Origin: Hyphomicrobiales bacterium
GTDB lineage: Bacteria; Pseudomonadota; Alphaproteobacteria; Rhizobiales; JAJFHB01
Reading direction: 5' to 3'
NCBI GenBank assembly: GCA_021775795.1
Contig: JAJFHB010000441.1
Location: 1 to 12,517, forward strand
DNA length: 12,517 bases
Under the pieces are notes generated by a model. It saw nothing but the letters and a program-made list of their open reading frames with translations, was not told the origin of the DNA and searched no databases. Made by a program: the position numbers and the translations under genes. The stretch's first letter is position 1, and every line of letters starts with the position of its first letter. Shown here in pieces: positions 1 through 6,722 of this stretch.

Positions 1-1
1 C

Positions 2-247
2 GCGCTGGAGGCCGAGGGGCTGGGCTTCGAAACATTCCTGCTGGGCGCAGATGATACCTGCCTGGCCGAGCCGACCCTGGACTGGTACCAGCGCCTGATG
101 GGCGGGCTGCCAGCGCAGCTTGATCGCGCCCGCTTTGAAGCCGATCCCCGCGCTTCGGTCTTCTCCAGCGCCAAGGCCCAGTCGTTGCTGGGATGGCGGC
201 CCGACAGCAACTTCCTTTCACTCCGTGCGGCCTTCGAAGCGGGATGA
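2..247 (+). CDS. NAD-dependent epimerase/dehydratase family protein, C-terminal fragment
   Basis: This is the last 81 codons of a gene that begins before the window. The reading frame opens at base 2 and ends at TGA 245-247. The peptide has the look of the C-terminal end of an extended short-chain dehydrogenase (sugar-nucleotide epimerase type): a DDTCLAEPTLDWYQRLM segment, then a stretch containing FSSAKAQSLLGWRP and a short final helix. 'S..KA..LLGW.P' just before the C-terminus is a common closing motif in that family, where it marks the last helix of the substrate domain. The Rossmann fold and the YxxxK active site would lie upstream and cannot be seen, so substrate and exact reaction cannot be named. 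Base composition matches the Rieske gene that follows on the same strand 109 bases later. A hairpin shortly after the stop suggests that the two are separate transcripts. Confidence 0.7.
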   Translation, partial: ALEAEGLGFETFLLGADDTCLAEPTLDWYQRLMGGLPAQLDRARFEADPRASVFSSAKAQSLLGWRPDSNFLSLRAAFEAG

Positions 248-254
248 CGGTGCG

Positions 255-273
255 GGGCCAGGTGTCTGGGCCC
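255..273 (+). terminator. GC-rich hairpin after the epimerase gene, possible terminator
   Basis: GGGCCAG (255-261) pairs with CT-GGCCC (266-267 and 269-273), with one bulged G at 268 and a GTGT loop. It begins 7 bases after the stop codon at 247. There is no T-run behind it, so if it terminates transcription it is not a canonical intrinsic terminator. It may simply protect the 3' end of the mRNA. Confidence 0.35.
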
Positions 274-346
274 TCGCGTCGGCCGCGCCAGTGTGGCCCT
301 TGCATTCCCGGCCGTGATATCAGAAGTTTGCGGGACCGCGCCGAAC

Positions 347-351
347 GGAGG
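347..351 (+). promoter_or_regulatory. Ribosome binding site of the Rieske oxygenase gene
   Basis: GGAGG lies 5 bases upstream of the ATG at 357 and fixes that start codon. Confidence 0.7.
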
Positions 352-356
352 CTCCC

Positions 357-1739
357 ATGAGCATCGAACGCACCAAGGTCCTCAAACAACCCTACAGTGC
401 CTATCACCGTGCCGAGGTGAGCGACGTTGACGAGGAACTGACCCGCGTCGGGCGCGGCACGCCGTGTGGCGAGTACCTGCGCCGCTTCTGGCAGCCGGTG
501 TTCATCGCGTGCGAATTGACCGACCTCCCGCGCGCTATCCGCATCCTCGGTGAGAACCTCGTAATATTCCGGGACGGGTCTGGACGCCACGGCCTTCTGG
601 AGCGCCGCTGCGTGCACCGCGGCACGTCTCTCGAGTATGGCAAGATCGACGAGCGCGGCATCCGGTGCTGCTACCACGGCTGGCAGTTCGACATCGATGG
701 AACGATTCTCGATGTTCCCGGCGAGCCTGCCAACAGCCCCATTCCCCGCAAGGTTTGCCAGGGCGCCTACCCGCTGCACGAGTGGCGAGGATTACTCTTC
801 GCCTATATGGGCCCGCCCGAGTTGCAGCCGCCCTTTCCCGAGTTCGATGCCTTCGAACGCCCAGAATCGACCGGGCGCTTGTGGGTCCGCGAGTCGCCTT
901 GCAACTGGCTGCAGGTCCGCGAAAACGAGATGGATCCGATCCATCTCACATTCCTGCATACGCGCCTGTTCGGCGTACAGTTCGAGCCGGTCTATGGCGA
1001 GATCCCGACGATGGAGTGGATGGAGACGCCGGCAGGAATGCTATACGCCACGGTGCGCCGCTGGGGTGACCATCTCTACCTGCGCAGCAATGACATGATC
1101 CTGCCAAACATCGCGCGCATTGCCGGCATTGATGACGCAGAGGGCGAGACGCTCTTTGATCGCCGCGGCAGTGCGCTCAACTGGGTGGTGCCGGTCGACG
1201 ATACCCATTCGATCAATATCGGCTGGAGCGACATCGACAAAGATTACGTCATTGAGGACCGCAGCGGCTACATCGAGCGCGGCGCCGCGAGCGGTGCGAA
1301 CGTGGTCGGTGCAGCCGACGTCGGACAAACCGGCGAGCCCAGCTACGAAGAGCGCCAGCGCGCCCCGGGTGACTGGGATGCCTGGGTGTCGCAGGGCCCG
1401 ATCACCCTTCACGGGCGCGAATACCTCGGCGCCAGCGACCGGGGTATCATCCTCTATCGAAAACTGCTGCGTCGCGGCGTGCAGGCGGTTGCGGCCGGCG
1501 AGCCGCCGGAGGGCGTCGATATGGGAGCTGAAAACCCGGTGTTCACATACTGCCACAACACCGTGGCGCGGCTGGACGCCATTCCAAACGATCCTGATGC
1601 TGAGCACGCCTTGCTGCTGGAGTTCGGCCGCGAGGTCACCCAGCGCGTGCTGGCGGAGACCTACGCCAAATCGCCTGCGGGCTGCGCAGACCCCGCCGGT
1701 CTTACGGAGATAAAGGCAGCGCTGGCGGGCTCTCTCTGA
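357..1739 (+). CDS. Rieske [2Fe-2S] non-heme iron oxygenase, alpha subunit (phthalate dioxygenase / LigX-like)
   Basis: A 460-residue terminal oxygenase that would use electrons from a reductase to activate O2 on an aromatic or related substrate (ring hydroxylation or O-demethylation). Seen directly: a Rieske cluster site C85-x-H87 ... C104-x2-H107, with 16 residues between the two halves, at about residues 35-150. The mononuclear iron site follows in a catalytic domain, with D193-P-x-H196-x4-H201 inside the typical EN.MDPIH..FLH context; D193 would be the residue linking the two metal centres. Length and layout fit the homo-oligomeric phthalate 4,5-dioxygenase and 5,5'-dehydrodivanillate demethylase type, which needs no beta subunit. 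No reductase, ferredoxin or aromatic-pathway gene is next to it, so the electron donor must be encoded elsewhere and the substrate cannot be predicted. The start is fixed by GGAGG 5 bases upstream. The family is certain, the substrate unknown. Confidence 0.93.
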   Translation: MSIERTKVLKQPYSAYHRAEVSDVDEELTRVGRGTPCGEYLRRFWQPVFIACELTDLPRAIRILGENLVIFRDGSGRHGLLERRCVHRGTSLEYGKIDERGIRCCYHGWQFDIDGTILDVPGEPANSPIPRKVCQGAYPLHEWRGLLFAYMGPPELQPPFPEFDAFERPESTGRLWVRESPCNWLQVRENEMDPIHLTFLHTRLFGVQFEPVYGEIPTMEWMETPAGMLYATVRRWGDHLYLRSNDMILPNIARIAGIDDAEGETLFDRRGSALNWVVPVDDTHSINIGWSDIDKDYVIEDRSGYIERGAASGANVVGAADVGQTGEPSYEERQRAPGDWDAWVSQGPITLHGREYLGASDRGIILYRKLLRRGVQAVAAGEPPEGVDMGAENPVFTYCHNTVARLDAIPNDPDAEHALLLEFGREVTQRVLAETYAKSPAGCADPAGLTEIKAALAGSL

Positions 1740-2091
1740 GAGTGTTGCGGAATTGCCCGCTCAGCGCCAAATCCAGAAGTTGCGATGTGTTCGGGGGTGG
1801 CGGGAAGCTGCGGGTCACATCGGTTGTCTTGGGGACTGCCTGGGCCAAAGTGCCCGGCTCAAAGCGCCGGGGCCGCGCCAACGAGAACAGCGCTGCTCTC
1901 CAGATCAGGAGGCCCGACAGTTGCTCTCCCAAAGTCAGGGCTGTCAGTTTGGTGCCTAAGACGAGCACTAAAAGAAAGAACCACCGCTATTGAGGGAATA
2001 CCTGAGGCCAGAAGGTCGGTCGGGCGCTGATCCATGCTGGCATATCGGACGTACAGTGAGTGAAGTCAAAACTCAGCATGAGCCCTGGACC
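1740..2091. other. 352-base gap between the Rieske and SOUL genes
   Basis: No gene here can be supported. A perfect 6-base-pair hairpin (CCCGGC 1853-1858, GCCGGG 1866-1871, 7-base loop, no T-run) may end transcription from the left. Several overlapping open frames cross the gap, including an 88-codon frame on the - strand (1968-1702) that runs into the 3' end of the Rieske gene. None shows a recognisable domain or a ribosome binding site. The promoter of the SOUL gene should lie in the right half, but I see no convincing -35/-10 pair. Confidence 0.5.
1853..1871 (+). terminator. Hairpin in the gap downstream of the Rieske gene
   Basis: Perfect inverted repeat CCCGGC / GCCGGG with loop TCAAAGC, 113 bases after the Rieske stop codon. 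It lacks a T-tract on either side, so termination is only a possibility. Confidence 0.25.
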
Positions 2092-2703
2092 ATGAAGATT
2101 ACCCGTATGACCGTCCTCACTGTTGTCCTGCTGCTGGTCGGGGTCGCCGTTGTAAGCTACGGCACATTTGTCTGGTATGTGAACGATGTCGAAACTGTGA
2201 GCTACGATGTCGTCACAAGTGAAGGCGAATTCGAGATCCGCGACTATCCAGCCCTCATTGTCGCCGAAATCGTCCGGCGCGGCGAGCGGAGAACTGCCGT
2301 CAATGACGGGTTTCGCCCGCTTGCAACCTACATCTTTGCCAAGGAACGCGATGGTGAGCCGATTGCCATGACCGCACCGGTGACGCAGGAAACGGATGAT
2401 GTCGGGCAAACGTGGACGGTTCGCTTCGTCATGCCTGCCGAATATACTCTTGAGAGCCTGCCCAACCCAGAAAATGCAGATATTCAGCTGGTGGAGGTGC
2501 CGGCCGGTCGGCGTGTCGCAATAATTTTCAGCGGCACCGCCACGGACGAGATGATTGCGCAGAAAGAAGAGCTGCTGCGGGCATGGATGCAACAGCGCGG
2601 CGTGGAGCCGGTTGGCCCTGCGACTTACGCATATTACAACGCACCCTTCATCCCCGGTTTTATGAAGCGGAACGAAGTCTTGTTCGAGATTGCCGGCTCG
2701 TGA
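2092..2703 (+). CDS. Membrane-anchored SOUL-family heme-binding protein
   Basis: 203 residues from ATG 2092. Residues 7-29 form one strongly hydrophobic segment (an uncleaved anchor or signal peptide), so the rest probably faces the periplasm. Residues 38-202 match the SOUL/HBP family: GEFEIRDYP (45-53), GFRPLATYIF (73-82), IAMTAPV (91-97), a VRFVMP strand (110-115) and the closing PGFMKRNEVLFEI (188-200). Family members bind heme or porphyrin through a hydrophobic cleft; their role in bacteria is poorly defined. An in-frame TTG at 1990 would add 34 residues. I reject it because those residues are not SOUL-like and would bury the signal anchor inside the protein. The ribosome binding site is weak. 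It lies 117 bases upstream of the membrane-protein pair on the same strand and could be co-transcribed with it, though nothing proves this. Confidence 0.9.
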   Translation: MKITRMTVLTVVLLLVGVAVVSYGTFVWYVNDVETVSYDVVTSEGEFEIRDYPALIVAEIVRRGERRTAVNDGFRPLATYIFAKERDGEPIAMTAPVTQETDDVGQTWTVRFVMPAEYTLESLPNPENADIQLVEVPAGRRVAIIFSGTATDEMIAQKEELLRAWMQQRGVEPVGPATYAYYNAPFIPGFMKRNEVLFEIAGS

Positions 2704-2805
2704 TCCCGGCGCCATCAATCCGTCAGGTTGAATGGCCCACAGCCTGGGCAACAGTTCTGTGTTGGCGGGGAATAGCTGCGGCTCATTCCAGAATATGAGC
2801 TAGAG

Positions 2806-2828
2806 CGAGATCGGGTCCCCTTGGAAAC
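2806..2828 (+). repeat. Translation-start repeat, copy 1
   Basis: CGAGAT, 5 unrelated bases, then CCCCTTGGAAAC, with the TTG at 2821 being the start codon of the MgtC-family gene. The same 18 of 23 bases occur at 3306-3328 around the TTG start of the next gene, exactly 500 bases on. No good Shine-Dalgarno sequence is present in either copy. Confidence 0.6.
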
Positions 2829-3303
2829 TTTGCAAACAGTGTGGAGCACCATCGTCTCGGAGTTTTCCGATATCGACGACGTGGCGCAAACAACGCAAAT
2901 CATCTTGCGCCTGCTTGTCGCGGCACTTCTCGGCGGTCTGTTGGGTTTTGAGCGGGAGATGAAAACAAAGAACGCCGGCATCCGGACGCACATGCTCGTC
3001 TGTCTTGGCGCCGCGCTCTTCGTACTCATACCCCTGCAGGCCGGGGCGACAGTGGCTGATCTGTCACGCATCCTGCAGGGATTGGTTGCCGGGGTCGGCT
3101 TTCTTGGCGCCGGGGCCATCATAGTTGGAAACCAGGGGAGCGCTCCCAGAGGTTCGACGACCGCGGCAGGCATATGGCTTACCGCTGCCATTGGCGTTGC
3201 CGCCGGCATGGGTCGGGAATCCCTTGCCGTTCTGTCTACTCTTGTCGCGCTGGCGGTGCTCATGGTCATCCCGAAGATCGCGCAGTCGTTGCGCCGCAAC
3301 TAA
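2821..3303 (+). CDS. MgtC/SapB-family integral membrane protein
   Basis: 160 residues, starting at TTG. The family pattern is clear: a first helix ending in LLGFERE (41-46), NAGIRTHMLVCLGAALF (51-67), GLVAGVGFLGAGAI (87-100), TTAAGIWLTAAIGVAAGMG (113-131) and a last hydrophobic helix before a basic tail, giving about four or five membrane segments. It is the short SapB/YhiD-like form and lacks the soluble C-terminal ACT-like domain of full MgtC proteins. MgtC is linked to growth in low magnesium and to virulence in pathogens, and it inhibits the ATP synthase in Salmonella. For short environmental homologues the role is unknown. The upstream in-frame stop at 2773-2775 leaves only TTG 2821 or a CTG at 2776 as starts. 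The matching initiation context in the next gene favours the TTG. The stop codon is 17 bases from that gene's start, so the two form an operon. Confidence 0.88.
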   Translation: METLQTVWSTIVSEFSDIDDVAQTTQIILRLLVAALLGGLLGFEREMKTKNAGIRTHMLVCLGAALFVLIPLQAGATVADLSRILQGLVAGVGFLGAGAIIVGNQGSAPRGSTTAAGIWLTAAIGVAAGMGRESLAVLSTLVALAVLMVIPKIAQSLRRN

Positions 3304-3305
3304 AT

Positions 3306-3328
3306 CGAGATTAACCCCCCTTGGAAAC
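3306..3328 (+). repeat. Translation-start repeat, copy 2
   Basis: Second copy of CGAGAT-N5-CCCCTTGGAAAC, here around the TTG start (3321) of the DedA-family gene. The five spacer bases differ at every position from copy 1, while the flanking 6 and 12 bases are identical. Confidence 0.6.
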
Positions 3329-3902
3329 CATCCTCGCACTCATCAATGACTACGGCACGCTGGTTTACCTTCTGCTGTTTGGCTATTGCGCCCTGAAAAG
3401 TGGCGCCCTGCCTCTGTTTGGCGGATATGCGGCGCAGCTCGGCGCTCTGGATGTCGGCCTCGTTGCTGTCGCTTCATTTGCCGGCGGTTATCTCGGTGAT
3501 GAGGCGCGCTTTGCGTTTGCACGGCGTTATGGCGTCGGATTTCTGGAGTCCAAGCCCCGGCTTTACACCCTTATGCAAAAGGCCCGCGCCCTGCTGGAGC
3601 GTTACGGCACGGCCTATATTTTCCTTTATCGTTATCCCAAGGGGATGCGCACCATCGGCGCGCTACCTGTGGGGCTAACGCCAATGATATGGCGGAAGTT
3701 CACCGTCCTGAATGGCGCCTCGGCCCTGCTCTGGGCAGGCTTGCTGGTCGGTGCCGGTTATGTTTTCGGGGCCGCGATTGAACAGGCTGTACGCGACGGT
3801 TGGGGCATAGCGAGCGTTGCGCTCCTCGTCGTGTTCGTCATGGCAATCGTCGTGGTCTGGCGGCGCACGGCGCATCTTGCCGAAGTGCCAGCCAAGGACT
3901 GA
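3321..3902 (+). CDS. DedA-family (VTT domain) membrane protein
   Basis: 193 residues from TTG 3321. Features of the DedA/VTT family: re-entrant-like hydrophobic stretches around residues 12-60, the GGYLGDE box (55-61, acidic D60), then YGTAYIFLYRYPKGMRT (95-111), a conserved N131GASALLWAG segment and a final helix at about 163-180. R104 and R110 have the six-residue spacing of the essential arginines R130/R136 of E. coli YqjA. The first acidic residue usual in a PLPGE-type motif is missing (here PLFGGY), so the proton-coupling site differs from the textbook one. The family acts in the inner membrane in lipid flipping (undecaprenyl phosphate, phospholipids) and in proton-motive-force homeostasis. 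It is the second gene of an operon with the MgtC-like gene and ends 27 bases before the stop of the convergent SET gene. Confidence 0.85.
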   Translation: METILALINDYGTLVYLLLFGYCALKSGALPLFGGYAAQLGALDVGLVAVASFAGGYLGDEARFAFARRYGVGFLESKPRLYTLMQKARALLERYGTAYIFLYRYPKGMRTIGALPVGLTPMIWRKFTVLNGASALLWAGLLVGAGYVFGAAIEQAVRDGWGIASVALLVVFVMAIVVVWRRTAHLAEVPAKD

Positions 3903-3929
3903 GCGCCCCTGGCCTGTGCCTTGTGCTTG

Positions 3930-4463
3930 TTAGCTGCCGTCCAGATAGTCCTCGCTCACTCCATATTGCTCGTAAAGAATGTCATAGAAAGGAGGGTCAG
4001 CAACTTCGGCTGCATAGTTGTTCGTAAATTCTTCGCCATTTTCGATATCTCGAGTTGCAACCAGAGCATAACGGTCATCAAGAAGCGCCTTGCTCACATT
4101 TTGAATGTAACGGGATGACGTCACATCGAGCGGTGTTTTGATTGCAGCGCTATTGTTCGTAGCCAGGTTTGCATTGTCGGAATGATTGATCAGGACGCCG
4201 TCATCATAAATCCTGATAAGGCAATCCGGCAGTTCCTTCAGTCCAAATATATGGGTTAGCTCATAGACGGCGTCGTCGTGCGTCAGTTTCTCGATCGCTG
4301 CTTTGAACGTTTGCTCGTCGTAGACGATGTACTGGCCAGGAACATGACGCCAGACGATGCTTCCCTGTTTTATTGCCTCGGCCGCAAACACGCCCAGACC
4401 CTTATCCGCCGTCTTCTTGACCACGTGCGGGAAGCAAAATCCGTTCTTCTTGTCAGTCGCCAT
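3930..4463 (-). CDS. Stand-alone SET-domain protein, putative protein-lysine methyltransferase
   Basis: 177 residues that are almost nothing but a SET domain: KGLGVFAAEAI (21-31, the S-adenosylmethionine-contacting N-terminal SET strand), INHSDNAN (92-99, equivalent to the NHSCxPN motif, with N93 and H94 kept and Cys replaced by Asp) and GEEFTNNY (143-150, the GEExTxxY motif, with Y150 as the presumed catalytic tyrosine). There is no pre-SET or post-SET zinc cysteine cluster, as is usual in short bacterial SET proteins. It would transfer methyl groups from S-adenosylmethionine to lysine of a protein; the substrate is unknown. ATG 4463 has a modest GGGAAAG upstream. The gene is poorer in GC than its neighbours (25 of 60 bases in line 4021-4080), which fits acquisition by transfer. 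It is divergent from the cyclase gene and convergent with the DedA gene, so it is transcribed alone. Confidence 0.87.
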   Translation of the reverse strand: MATDKKNGFCFPHVVKKTADKGLGVFAAEAIKQGSIVWRHVPGQYIVYDEQTFKAAIEKLTHDDAVYELTHIFGLKELPDCLIRIYDDGVLINHSDNANLATNNSAAIKTPLDVTSSRYIQNVSKALLDDRYALVATRDIENGEEFTNNYAAEVADPPFYDILYEQYGVSEDYLDGS

Positions 4464-4786
4464 ACTACTTTCCCGGTTTAGCAGATCTCATGCCAACAAC
4501 GCCGCTGCGATGTGTCGACGAGACAGATTTGGGCACACAGGTGTTGAGCAGTGCCAATGTCCAGTTTGTATGCGGGATTGTAACAATGAAACTCGAAATG
4601 GAAACAGTGACACCCGCTGCGGTTCATAAGCAGACACAAACAACGACCTCTCAGACGGTCCATTTTACCCCCTGCAACGGACTTGATAGGTGGCGGCAAA
4701 AAAGTCTGCTTTGTGCCGAAAACTGCCTTACCAGATTGCAGGCGGCGTTATGGCTTTAGAGTTATCGCTGGGATAGTCTGGATTTC
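4464..4786. other. 323-base divergent spacer between SET and cyclase genes
   Basis: It must hold the promoters of both flanking genes, but I cannot pick out a -35/-10 pair with confidence on either strand. An 89-codon open frame (4490-4759, + strand) and a 73-codon one on the other strand show no known domain and no ribosome binding site, so I do not call them genes. The stretch is mixed in base composition, with no long repeat. Confidence 0.5.
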
Positions 4787-6523
4787 ATGGAAAACAACAA
4801 ACCAACGCGGCGCCTGGCCGCCATCCTGGCTGCCGATGTGGTCGGCTATTCACGCATGATGGGTGAGGATGAAGCTGGCACCCTTGCGCGCCTGAAGGGC
4901 TTCGAAAGGAATGTGATTGAGCCTACTGTAACCAATCACTCAGGACGCATCGTCAAGAAGATGGGCGATGGATATCTTGTTGAGTTCCAAAGTGTGGTCT
5001 CGGCCGTCGAATGCGCGATCAGTTGGCAAAATGGAGGAGACGGCACCGTTCCCTTTCGCATCGGCATCAACCTGGGCGACGTGATTGTTGAGGATGATGA
5101 TCTGTTCGGTGAAGGAGTAAACGTTGCGGCCCGCCTGGAAGCTCTTGCTGATCCTGGCGGAGTTTGCCTTTCCGAAGATGCATGGCGCCAGGCGAAGGGA
5201 AAACTCAAGGCACAGTTTGAGGACCTCGGCAGCAAGCAACTCAAGAACATTGCTGAACCGGTGCGGGTCTACCGGCTGGTTACCGATGAGCGAACAGCCG
5301 TCGAAACATCGCAGGGGTCGACGGTCAGCAACGAGGCGCAGTTGAGCTGGAGGGGCCCCGTCATACTGCTCACGCCGTTCCGTCATCTCGGGTCCAGCAG
5401 CGAGGCAGAAAGTCTGGCCTCGGGCCTGACCGAAACCCTTGCTGCTGCGCTGGCGCATTTTGAGGAATTTGAACTGATTGATCCTGGCAGTGCGAGCCAG
5501 GCGATCGGAAGTCATGGAACTCTTGATGCCGGACGCATGCTTGGCGCCGAATATGTCCTAGAGGGCTCGGTGCAGGTTGCGTCTCAAAAAGCACGCATCG
5601 GTGTTCAGTTGATCGAAGCTGCCAGCGGTCAACGTGTCTGGTCAGACACCCTCGACCGCAGTCTCGATGATGTCTTTGAACTCCAGGACGATGTAACCGC
5701 TTTTGTTGCATCCACAATGAGCGATGCGGTTGGCCAGGAGCAAGCAAAGGCGATCTCAGGAAAACCGGATTCCGACCTTGAACTCCATGAACATATGGTG
5801 CGCGGTCTTCAGCTCTTGCACAGGGCAAATCGCAAAGACAATGAGGCAGCCAGAGCGCATTTCGAGAAGGCGCAACGAGCGGATCCGGATGGATTGTTTC
5901 CAACTCTCTGCCTGTGTTGGACCTATGCATTGGAGCTGGGCAACGGCTGGCCGCTCTCGCGCGACGACGCGCTTGAGTTCAGCGTGAGTCAACTGCGCGA
6001 TCTCATGCGCCGTCATCCCCGCTCCGGACACATCCACCGTTTGATGAGCCGCCTGCTCATCTTCGAAGGTGATCATGCTCAGGGCGTTGCACACGCCGAA
6101 CGGGCCCTTGAACTTAATCCCTATCACAGTGATATGATGATTGCCCTTGGAATGGCCCGTCTGTGGAACGGTCAGCCAGACGAGGCAATGGTACAGCTTG
6201 AACGGGCATTCTCGACCAATACTTACGTGCCTGAAGTCTTCAAACTCTTTCTCTCACTTGCATACTTTTTTCTCGGCCGCTGTGAGGAGGCCCTGAGGCT
6301 CTTGAGCAGCAGCGAAGGTGGGGCGTCCAACACAAGACTGTACCGGGTGCTGAATCTGGTAGGAGCCGATCATGTTGCGGAAGCTGAGAGGGAAGCGCAG
6401 TTGCTGCTGGACGAAAACCCAGAATTCAGTCTCGCCCGCACGCAAACCGTAAACTCGTTCAAACGTGAAGAGGATCGCGAGCGTTTGAAAGCTGCTCTGC
6501 GAAAGGCTGGCCTACCTGATTGA
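4787..6523 (+). CDS. Class III adenylate/guanylate cyclase with TolB-like domain and TPR repeats
   Basis: 578 residues with three parts. (1) Class III cyclase domain, about 8-165: LAAILAADVVGYSRMM carries the first metal-binding Asp (D17), KKMGDGYLVEF the second (D61), and GEGVNVAARLEAL the transition-state pair N112/R116. K57/K58 may be the purine-contacting lysine, so ATP is the likely substrate. (2) About 188-312: TolB/FlgO-like alpha/beta domain (VILLTPF, 'GAEYVLEGSVQ', 'RVWSDTLDR'). (3) About 335-578: helical TPR-like repeats, clearest at 412-480. No membrane helix is seen, so the enzyme is probably cytosolic, with the C-terminal parts sensing or scaffolding. This architecture is abundant and multi-copy in Rhizobiales and relatives. 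The catalytic residues are intact, so activity is expected. ATG 4787 has only a weak GGA ahead. It stands alone; the next gene is on the other strand. Confidence 0.93.
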   Translation: MENNKPTRRLAAILAADVVGYSRMMGEDEAGTLARLKGFERNVIEPTVTNHSGRIVKKMGDGYLVEFQSVVSAVECAISWQNGGDGTVPFRIGINLGDVIVEDDDLFGEGVNVAARLEALADPGGVCLSEDAWRQAKGKLKAQFEDLGSKQLKNIAEPVRVYRLVTDERTAVETSQGSTVSNEAQLSWRGPVILLTPFRHLGSSSEAESLASGLTETLAAALAHFEEFELIDPGSASQAIGSHGTLDAGRMLGAEYVLEGSVQVASQKARIGVQLIEAASGQRVWSDTLDRSLDDVFELQDDVTAFVASTMSDAVGQEQAKAISGKPDSDLELHEHMVRGLQLLHRANRKDNEAARAHFEKAQRADPDGLFPTLCLCWTYALELGNGWPLSRDDALEFSVSQLRDLMRRHPRSGHIHRLMSRLLIFEGDHAQGVAHAERALELNPYHSDMMIALGMARLWNGQPDEAMVQLERAFSTNTYVPEVFKLFLSLAYFFLGRCEEALRLLSSSEGGASNTRLYRVLNLVGADHVAEAEREAQLLLDENPEFSLARTQTVNSFKREEDRERLKAALRKAGLPD

Positions 6524-6581
6524 CCGCTTTGGCTCAATTATTTCGTTTTGAGGCTCGCGGTAACACTGCCGTTTTGACCCC

Positions 6582-6722
6582 GTGATCAGACATTCACATC
6601 GGCACTGCCGGTCAGGCGACAGGTGTGATCCACATTTACTGGAGCATCTAACCGCTCGCTATGACAAGCCGGCAGCGTCCGTCCTCGCCTTCGTCAATCT
6701 GAAGCGATTCTCCTTCAACGCC
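6582..6722 (+). pseudogene. Possible decayed C-terminal tail of an IS5-like transposase
   Basis: In the gap after the cyclase gene, bases 6651-6707 read TARYDKPAASVLAFVNLKR. This resembles the closing segment of IS5-family DDE transposases (typically RxATRYDKxAxxFLAFxxLAAxxxWL). Moving the frame by one base after 'VNL' gives AILLQ, which would continue the usual ending, so a frameshift is likely. Nothing upstream of 6640 is recognisable as transposase, and no terminal inverted repeats were found. It would be a non-functional scar. Confidence 0.35.

Noticed and set aside
1041..1607. 188-codon open frame on the - strand inside the Rieske gene
   Set aside because: The + strand frame carries the Rieske and iron-site motifs; the antisense frame is a high-GC artefact.
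1990..2091. Upstream TTG start extending the SOUL protein by 34 residues
   Set aside because: The extension would put the hydrophobic anchor inside the protein and has no SOUL similarity; ATG 2092 gives a normal signal anchor.
1987..2751. 254-codon open frame on the - strand opposite the SOUL gene
   Set aside because: It is the shadow of a gene with clear SOUL family motifs; its translation shows no domain.
4490..4759. 89-codon + strand frame in the divergent spacer
   Set aside because: No ribosome binding site, no domain, cysteine-rich and irregular codon use; better explained as regulatory spacer.
5370..5930. 186-codon - strand frame, and a 191-codon one at 4940-5515, inside the cyclase gene
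   Set aside because: Both lie opposite the intact cyclase/TolB reading frame and have no recognisable content.
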